Origin: Ignavibacteria bacterium CG1_02_37_35 | GTDB taxonomy: Bacteria; Bacteroidota; Ignavibacteria; Ignavibacteriales; Ignavibacteriaceae | NCBI GenBank assembly: GCA_001871325.1 | Contig: MNVA01000012.1 | Coordinates: 1-37,315, forward strand | Direction of reading: 5' to 3' | Length of the DNA stretch: 37,315 bases | Shown: piece after piece, positions 32,137-37,315 of the stretch | Numbering within the stretch: position 1 is the stretch's first letter | Layout: every line of letters begins with the position of its first letter | Translations under genes and position numbers: made by a program | Notes under the pieces: model-generated | Seen by the model: the letters and a program-made list of their open reading frames with translations, nothing else | What the model was told of the DNA's origin: nothing | The model's database searches: none

Positions 32137-32248
32137 CTTAATCGTAATCATAATCTTAATCTTTTTCTAATTGTCAGCGTTTGGCTGAATCCGAAATAGC
32201 CGTCTAATAACGAGTAAGATAATGATTAAGATTATGATTAAGAATAAG
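32137..32248. repeat. 25-bp inverted repeat with TAATC units
   Basis: Arms at 32137-32161 and 32224-32248 are complementary at 23 of 25 bases. The left arm is made of TAATC-plus-one-base units. The 62-nt spacer holds a small hairpin TCAGC-GTTTG-GCTGA. No gene is seen between 32080 and 32430. Confidence 0.7.
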
Positions 32249-32383
32249 ATAATAGTTCACTTACAAACGTAAGCTGACTTTTTAATTTTTGTTTGAACAA
32301 AAATGAAAGCATCGGAAGATAAGATGCTTTCTCTATTTTATTTTGAACTTCTAACGAAGTTAAAGAACCCAATTACTATTCCC

Positions 32384-32411
32384 CACTGACCACTGACAAT
32401 TGACCGGTGAC
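32384..32411. repeat. Heptad array (CACTGAC type) upstream of the PHO-like operator
   Basis: Four units in register (CACTGAC twice, AATTGAC, CGGTGAC) lie 20 nt before the operator at 32431. The array is typical of the heptad repeats at other gene borders in this window. Confidence 0.65.
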
Positions 32412-32430
32412 CAACACTGACGCCCCAACT

Positions 32431-32470
32431 TTTAACAATTTCATAACACTTCGGTAACATTCTCTTAATA
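32431..32470 (+). promoter_or_regulatory. Four-repeat PHO-box-like operator before the olsF operon
   Basis: Heptamers TTTAACA, CATAACA, GGTAACA and CTTAATA start at 32431, 32442, 32453 and 32464, exactly 11 bp apart with 4-bp spacers. This is the spacing of PhoB boxes (7-bp direct repeats, 4-bp spacers). A -7-like element follows after 9 nt. A closely similar array lies at 34512-34551. Confidence 0.75.
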
Positions 32471-32479
32471 GTGTAACGA

Positions 32480-32487
32480 TAACTTTA
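32480..32487 (+). promoter_or_regulatory. -7-like element of the olsF operon
   Basis: TAACTTTA differs from TAnnTTTG in the last base only. It begins 9 nt after the operator and 44 nt before the ATG at 32524. Confidence 0.5.
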
Positions 32488-32523
32488 CTTAAGAAAAAAA
32501 ATTCACAATTAGGAGAATACATC

Positions 32524-32718
32524 ATGGTAGAAAAAGAATCAGCAAATTTATTGTTTGCAGCCATAGCATTTTTAACGGGATTTATACTTTCCCTCTTTAG
32601 AAGCGAATACTTCTTCGGAATTATTTCACTCGGATTTTCACTACTCGTTTACAGTCTCGGTTATCTTTTTGCGAAACATAACGATACAAAAGATTTGTCA
32701 AACCAACTCGAGGATTAA
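32524..32718 (+). CDS. Small two-helix membrane protein cotranscribed with olsF
   Basis: This 64-residue protein has two hydrophobic segments (about 8-26 and 30-49) and a charged C-terminal tail (AKHNDTKDLSNQLED). The ATG has TAGGAG 8-13 nt upstream, a strong site. Its stop codon TAA directly abuts the ATG of the acyltransferase gene, so the two are translationally coupled. No family is recognised. Its position just behind the PHO-like operator and in front of the ornithine-lipid synthase suggests a role in the same membrane-lipid response, perhaps as an anchor or stabiliser. That role is inference. Confidence 0.8.
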   Translation: MVEKESANLLFAAIAFLTGFILSLFRSEYFFGIISLGFSLLVYSLGYLFAKHNDTKDLSNQLED

Positions 32719-34494
32719 ATGCTTCAATTAGATTTAAATAATATCCTCAGAAACAAAATTCCTTCGCTTTATGGAAAGAAAAGTTCGTTACCGGGTAAAG
32801 CCGTAGAAGCGGTTTTATCAAGCATAATGAAGGTAAAAAGGATCAATACATTTTTAGCTGCACACGAAGGATTAGAAGGTCATTCGTTTATTGACGCACT
32901 TTTCGAGGAGCTCGATTTTTCTTACCTGACCTCAAGTAAGGATAGAGAAAAAATTCCGAGTGAAGGAAAAGTAGTGATCGTGTCAAATCATCCTCTTGGC
33001 GGTTTGGATGGATTAGCGCTGCTTAAACTGGTACTTGAGGTTCGCAGTGATGTTAAAATAGTTGTGAACGATATTTTATTGCAGATTGAAAATCTGAAAT
33101 CACTTTTTCTCGCTTATAATTTATTCGATAGCGGAATTCAAAAAGAAAACATCACCGCTATTGATAAAGCCTTAAAAGAAGAACACGCGGTGATCTTTTT
33201 CCCGTCGGGAGAAGTATCAAGACTTACCTTGAACGGTTTGCAAGACACTCCGTGGACTCGCGGAGCTTTGCACTTTGCGGAAAAATCACGCGCTCCAATA
33301 CTTCCGGTATTTATAGGTGGAAGAAACAGTCTAATCTTTTACGCAGTATCCGCTTTATCCAAACCGTTATCCATGTTTCTTTTACCACGGGAATTATTTA
33401 AACAAAGAGGTAAAACGATTCCAATAAAAGTTGGAGATTTGATCCCGGTTAGAATTATGTTCTCCGGATTATTGAAGGGGAAAACATTATTAAAAACATT
33501 GAGGAAACATGTTTATCTAATCGGGAACAATAAAAAAGGAATTTTTGTAACCGAAAAAAATGTCATCCATCCTGTTGATCCGTTAAAAATTAAACGGCAG
33601 CTTTTGGCTGCAACTCTTCTGCGCAAGATTGGTGAAAAGAAAAAAGTCTATTTACTCTCAAACAATAAACTCTTCCCCGATGTAATCATAGAGATTGCGC
33701 GTCTCCGCGAAATAACCTTTAGAAAGATTGGAGAGGGAACCGGAAAGAAATTAGACTCCGATCCATACGATGCCTATTACAATCACATTGTTTTATGGGA
33801 TGAAGAGAATTTAGAAATAATGGGTGCGTACCGGATCGGCGTGGGAAGTGAGATTGTTGATAAATATGGCGCCGCGGGATTTTACTCATCAACACTATTT
33901 AATTTTACAGAGCAATTTCAATTTCATCTCCCTTATTCAATCGAACTGGGAAGAAGTTTCATTCAATCAAAATATTGGAACACAAACGCGTTAGATTATT
34001 TGTGGATGGGGATAGGCGCTTTCCTTGCAGCTAATCCAAGAATTCAATTCCTCTTCGGTCCTGTATCTGTCTCAAATTCTTTTCCGCTCGATGCAAAAGA
34101 AATGATCGTTCATTTCTATCAGAAGTGGTACGGAAATACTTACAGCCTTGTTATGGCAAAGAACAAATACCGTATCCGGGAAGAGCAGCTAAGAAATTTA
34201 TCAGCGATCTTTAACTCCAATAACTACAAAGAAGAATTAAAGCTGCTTAAACAGAACCTGAGATTTTTCGGGATGTCGGTCCCCCCATTATATAAACAAT
34301 ATACCGCATTGTGCGAACCTGGCGGCGCGCAGTTCCTCGATTTTGGTATTGATCCCGATTTCCAAAGTTGCATTGACGGATTCATCCTCATCGATATCGA
34401 CTTGATCAAATACTCAAAAAAAGAAAAGTACATTTACAGTAATCTGTTATTTAAAGAAGATATTCAAGAGCCGCAATTTGCTTATCAAACTTAG
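32719..34494 (+). CDS. olsF: OlsF-like bifunctional ornithine-lipid synthase (candidate)
   Basis: This 591-residue protein joins two acyltransferase parts. The N-terminal part (about 80-290) is PlsC/OlsA-like, with N90-H91-P-L-G-G-L-D97 (an H-x5-D variant), FFPSGEVSR and APILPVFIGG. The C-terminal part (about 300-560) resembles OlsB and the hemolysin-like GNAT group, with EIARLREITFR, MGAYRIGVG and YSIELGRSFI. OlsF of Flavobacterium and Serratia has this fusion and makes ornithine lipids, an N-acyl then O-acyl ornithine that contains no phosphorus. The substrate amino acid could also be another (glycine or lysine lipids are known). The upstream operator fits phosphate control. Confidence 0.8.
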   Translation: MLQLDLNNILRNKIPSLYGKKSSLPGKAVEAVLSSIMKVKRINTFLAAHEGLEGHSFIDALFEELDFSYLTSSKDREKIPSEGKVVIVSNHPLGGLDGLALLKLVLEVRSDVKIVVNDILLQIENLKSLFLAYNLFDSGIQKENITAIDKALKEEHAVIFFPSGEVSRLTLNGLQDTPWTRGALHFAEKSRAPILPVFIGGRNSLIFYAVSALSKPLSMFLLPRELFKQRGKTIPIKVGDLIPVRIMFSGLLKGKTLLKTLRKHVYLIGNNKKGIFVTEKNVIHPVDPLKIKRQLLAATLLRKIGEKKKVYLLSNNKLFPDVIIEIARLREITFRKIGEGTGKKLDSDPYDAYYNHIVLWDEENLEIMGAYRIGVGSEIVDKYGAAGFYSSTLFNFTEQFQFHLPYSIELGRSFIQSKYWNTNALDYLWMGIGAFLAANPRIQFLFGPVSVSNSFPLDAKEMIVHFYQKWYGNTYSLVMAKNKYRIREEQLRNLSAIFNSNNYKEELKLLKQNLRFFGMSVPPLYKQYTALCEPGGAQFLDFGIDPDFQSCIDGFILIDIDLIKYSKKEKYIYSNLLFKEDIQEPQFAYQT

Positions 34495-34511
34495 ACCATT
34501 ATTTAGTTGAA

Positions 34512-34551
34512 CTTAACAATTTCTTAACAATGGCTTAACATTTACATAACA
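34512..34551 (+). promoter_or_regulatory. Four-repeat PHO-box-like operator before the TonB receptor
   Basis: Heptamers CTTAACA (three times) and CATAACA start at 34512, 34523, 34534 and 34545, exactly 11 bp apart. The total length and the 9-nt distance to the -7 element equal those of the operator at 32431-32470. Confidence 0.8.
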
Positions 34552-34560
34552 TGCCAAAGG

Positions 34561-34568
34561 TAAATTTG
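34561..34568 (+). promoter_or_regulatory. -7 element of the TonB receptor gene
   Basis: TAAATTTG is a perfect match to the Bacteroidota -7 form TAnnTTTG. It begins 9 nt after the operator and 33 nt before the ATG at 34602; the operator covers the place of the -33 box. Confidence 0.65.
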
Positions 34569-34601
34569 CGATACAATTACTATTTAATAGAGAGAGAGAA
34601 A

Positions 34602-37315
34602 ATGTACTTGTATTACAATCAAAATTGGAACAAACAAAATTTTATGAGATCACTTACCGTTTTTTTTATAATCGTTTTTGGATTCGGCTCATTATTCAGT
34701 CAGAATAAGGGTTCAATCGGCGGTAAAATAACCGATAAATCAAACAACGAAGAACTGATCAGCGCTTCGGTTTTAATTACCGGAACAACGATGGGAGCTA
34801 CTTCGGATCTCGATGGAACTTATTCAATTAGGGTATTAAAACCGGGAAAGTATTCCTTAAAATTTTCCTACATATCTTATCAATCATCACTTGTTGAAAA
34901 TGTTGTAGTGGAAGAGGGTAAAGAGACAAGGATCAATATTCAACTTGAACCCGAAACAAAAGAAATGAATGAGGTAGTAGTTTCTGCAGATGTCTTAAAA
35001 GCAACCGAAGCAGCTATGCTAAACATCCAAAAAAAATCTATAGGCATTGTAGATGGTGTTAGTGCAGAGCTAATAAAGAAAAATAATAGTTCGGATGGAA
35101 CGGATATTTTAAAAAGAATGACAGGCGTTACTATCTCGGAAGGGAAATACGCTTACATCAGAGGTGTGAGCGACCGTTACAATTCAACCATGCTGAACGG
35201 AGCAAATCTGCCCAGCACAGACCCGGAAAAGAAAAGCGTTTCGTACGATCTATTTCCTTCATCTTTGATTGAAAATGTTATTACAAGTAAATCAGCAACT
35301 CCCGATAAACCGGCTGATTTTTCCGGCGGATTGGTTCAGATAAATACCGTTGAATTTCCTTCGAATTCTTTAATTGAATTCAGTATGGGGAGTTCATACA
35401 ATACTTTATCAACGAATAGAGACATGCTAACGTATGCTTCAGGTAAATACGATTTCCTCGGTATTGACGACGGGTCGCGCAATTTACCTTCAACCGTTCC
35501 TTCCGAGCACGTCAATTCTTCTCTTGGAAGTAAAACCATTCAAGAAATCGGGCGATCATTTAAAAATGATTGGGGAACGCAAAAAGGCAAAATGCCGTTC
35601 AACTCAAACTTTAAATTATCTATTGGTGATTCTTACGAGATCGGTGAAGAAGGAAAACTCGGATTTATCGGATCGCTTTCTTATTCATCCACCAACGAAT
35701 TAAGGAAGTATGAAAGGAAATATTTCAATTACAGCGGTACCTGGTATGATTACACCGGCTCAGATTATTTAAATAACATTCTTTGGGGAGCGTTATTTAA
35801 TGCCAGTTATAAGTTTGGCGGAAACAACAAGATCAGTTTTAAAAATATTTACAATCAGAACACAGACAATAATGTTGTAACAACAAAGGGCAGCCATTTC
35901 TACGTCCCTGAATATAGAGAAGCTACATCGCTGCAGTTTACGGAACGTTCTCTTTATTCAACTCAGTTGATCGGTGAACATGTGGTTACTTCCTTAAATA
36001 ACAGTTTGTTCAACTGGAATGTGAATTACGCCAACTCAGAGAGAAAAGAACCCGATTCCAGGAAATATTGGTACAGCCGGGAGTTAGACGCTCCCGAAAG
36101 TGATTTACGTTTTTCAATGAATCAAGCTACTGCAACAAGATTTTTTTCAGACTTGAAAGACAAAAGTTACGGTTTTAGCGGAGACTTTCTTATAAAACCG
36201 TTTGAAGAACCTTCAATGCCCAATTTCAAAATCGGTTACTTGCAGAACAAGAAGGATAGAGATTACGCACCAAGAATATTCGGGTTTGATTTCAACCAGA
36301 GAAAAACTTCGATCAACTTAAGGGATAGTATTTTCAGTCTTCCGGTTGAAGATATTTTCCAGCCGGAAAATATTAATCCGAATTTTATTTATTTAGTTGA
36401 AGTGTCAAATCCCTCCGATAAGTATAACGCGACCGAAAGAGTCCAAAGTACTTATGCAATGTTCAATGCAACTTTGTTATCCGACATCAAACTTACAGGC
36501 GGTTTTAGATATGAATATTCCAATGTAAGATTGTCATATATCGATCCGCAGAGTTACTCAAAAACCTTAACGGTAGAGCACAAATACAATGATCTTCTTC
36601 CTTCATTAAACTTGACGTATAAGTTTAATGAAAATATAAATTTCCGCGGAGCGTATGGTAAAACGGTTGCCCGTCCGGAATTAAGAGAATTGGCTGTCTC
36701 CGGCTATTATGACTTTTTAACCGATGATTATGTTTTTGGAAATCCCGAATTGGTGAGAACTGTAGTTGATAACTATGATCTGCGATTTGAATTTTATCCG
36801 AATCCAACCGAATTGTTTGCGGCAAATCTTTTCTATAAACATTTCAATAAACCAATTGAAGTAATTGGGATAAACACAAGCTCTAAATCCCGGTCATGGA
36901 AAAATGCCGACAATGCGGTGAGTTACGGTATAGAACTGGAAGCGCGTAAAAATCTTGCATTTATTTGGGATACTTTCAGACCGCTATCACTCAATAGCAA
37001 CATCAGTCTTATTAAATCGGAAGTTGATCTTGGAACGGCAAGTTTGGGTCAAGCAGGTACTGTCCAAAAACGTCCTTTGCAAGGGCAGGCGGACTATGTG
37101 TTAAATATCGGGCTTTACTACGATCTGTATGAATCCGGTTTAACGGCAAACCTTGTTTATAATAAAGTCGGGCAAAAAATTGTAGAAGTTGGCGTTGATC
37201 AAACCGGTGATATCTTGAGCAGACCAAGAGATCAGATCGATTTTAACATCTCCAAAAAAATATTTAATAATTTCACGGTAAAATTTGCAGTTAAAGATTT
37301 ATTGGCTCAAGATGA
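34602..37315 (+). CDS. TonB-dependent outer-membrane receptor, 3' end cut by window
   Basis: About 904 codons are present and the frame is still open at the window end. A signal peptide begins at the ATG at 34644 (MRSLTVFFII...SLFSQ); the ATG at 34602, after AGAGAGAG, adds 14 residues before it and is used here. Next comes a carboxypeptidase-like regulatory domain (about residues 37-120: GGKITDKSNNEELISASVLI, then GTYSIRVLKPGKYSLKFSYI), a plug domain (about 130-250, DILKRMTGVTISEG, IRGVSDRYNSTMLNG, GGLVQINT) and barrel strands with a GAYGKTVARPELREL segment. No SusD partner is visible in the window. The ligand is unknown; the PHO-like operator suggests phosphate-containing compounds. Confidence 0.92.
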   Translation, partial: MYLYYNQNWNKQNFMRSLTVFFIIVFGFGSLFSQNKGSIGGKITDKSNNEELISASVLITGTTMGATSDLDGTYSIRVLKPGKYSLKFSYISYQSSLVENVVVEEGKETRINIQLEPETKEMNEVVVSADVLKATEAAMLNIQKKSIGIVDGVSAELIKKNNSSDGTDILKRMTGVTISEGKYAYIRGVSDRYNSTMLNGANLPSTDPEKKSVSYDLFPSSLIENVITSKSATPDKPADFSGGLVQINTVEFPSNSLIEFSMGSSYNTLSTNRDMLTYASGKYDFLGIDDGSRNLPSTVPSEHVNSSLGSKTIQEIGRSFKNDWGTQKGKMPFNSNFKLSIGDSYEIGEEGKLGFIGSLSYSSTNELRKYERKYFNYSGTWYDYTGSDYLNNILWGALFNASYKFGGNNKISFKNIYNQNTDNNVVTTKGSHFYVPEYREATSLQFTERSLYSTQLIGEHVVTSLNNSLFNWNVNYANSERKEPDSRKYWYSRELDAPESDLRFSMNQATATRFFSDLKDKSYGFSGDFLIKPFEEPSMPNFKIGYLQNKKDRDYAPRIFGFDFNQRKTSINLRDSIFSLPVEDIFQPENINPNFIYLVEVSNPSDKYNATERVQSTYAMFNATLLSDIKLTGGFRYEYSNVRLSYIDPQSYSKTLTVEHKYNDLLPSLNLTYKFNENINFRGAYGKTVARPELRELAVSGYYDFLTDDYVFGNPELVRTVVDNYDLRFEFYPNPTELFAANLFYKHFNKPIEVIGINTSSKSRSWKNADNAVSYGIELEARKNLAFIWDTFRPLSLNSNISLIKSEVDLGTASLGQAGTVQKRPLQGQADYVLNIGLYYDLYESGLTANLVYNKVGQKIVEVGVDQTGDILSRPRDQIDFNISKKIFNNFTVKFAVKDLLAQD

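Overview
The window is a chromosomal segment, AT-rich and almost free of mobile genes, that most resembles a member of the Ignavibacteria (Bacteroidota/Chlorobi group). This placement is inference. It rests on Gram-negative envelope genes (LPS export, a TonB receptor with a carboxypeptidase-like N-terminal domain, small beta-barrels), -7 elements close to the Bacteroidota form TAnnTTTG, frequent TTG starts, and many degenerate heptanucleotide arrays between genes. No rRNA, tRNA or CRISPR array was recognised.

Layout. 1-830: palindromic repeats and an overlapping type II toxin-antitoxin pair. 915-9940: a long plus-strand block with a PHP protein, an anchored TPR protein, accB, accC, gcvH, guaA, a soluble TPR protein, an LpoA-like TPR plus periplasmic-binding-protein fusion, and radC; most junctions are tight or overlap. 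10074-11070: a coiled-coil lipoprotein and a LysM protein, closed by a strong terminator. 11208-15674: phoH, convergent mazG, ridA, a membrane acyltransferase-like gene and ruvB. 15719-20322: an LPS block, kdsA, kdsD, lptC, lptA, lptB. 20688-23786 (minus): an SSS-family symporter, two very small membrane proteins upstream of it, and an unknown gene. 24023-27536: a ClC channel/antiporter with CBS domains, then a DUF47 (PhoU-like) protein and a PiT phosphate transporter. 27537-28061: a cluster of palindromes and a MITE-like element. 28062-31957 (minus): a secreted ChbG/YdjC-like deacetylase, two paralogous beta-barrels, and a DNA methyltransferase fused to a nuclease-like domain. 32431-37315: a small membrane protein plus an OlsF-like bifunctional ornithine-lipid synthase, then a TonB-dependent receptor cut by the window end.

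The strongest regulatory signal is at the right end. Two 40-bp operators, each of four TAACA-type heptamers with exact 11-bp spacing, sit the same distance (9 nt) upstream of a TAnnTTTG-like -7 element. One precedes the small-protein/olsF operon and the other the TonB receptor. The geometry is that of tandem PHO boxes, and phosphate control of ornithine-lipid synthesis is known elsewhere, so this looks like a small phosphate-starvation regulon.

The second signal is a set of degenerate heptanucleotide arrays at gene junctions, resembling cyanobacterial STRR repeats. One pair of arrays lies inside lptA and encodes its signal peptide, giving a visible seven-residue periodicity. Another pair, in inverted orientation, brackets a gene remnant. 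Other repeat classes are CC-NNN-GG palindromes with co-varying stems, a 118-bp element with a 4-bp target duplication, and 58-bp hairpin repeats that bracket the methyltransferase gene.
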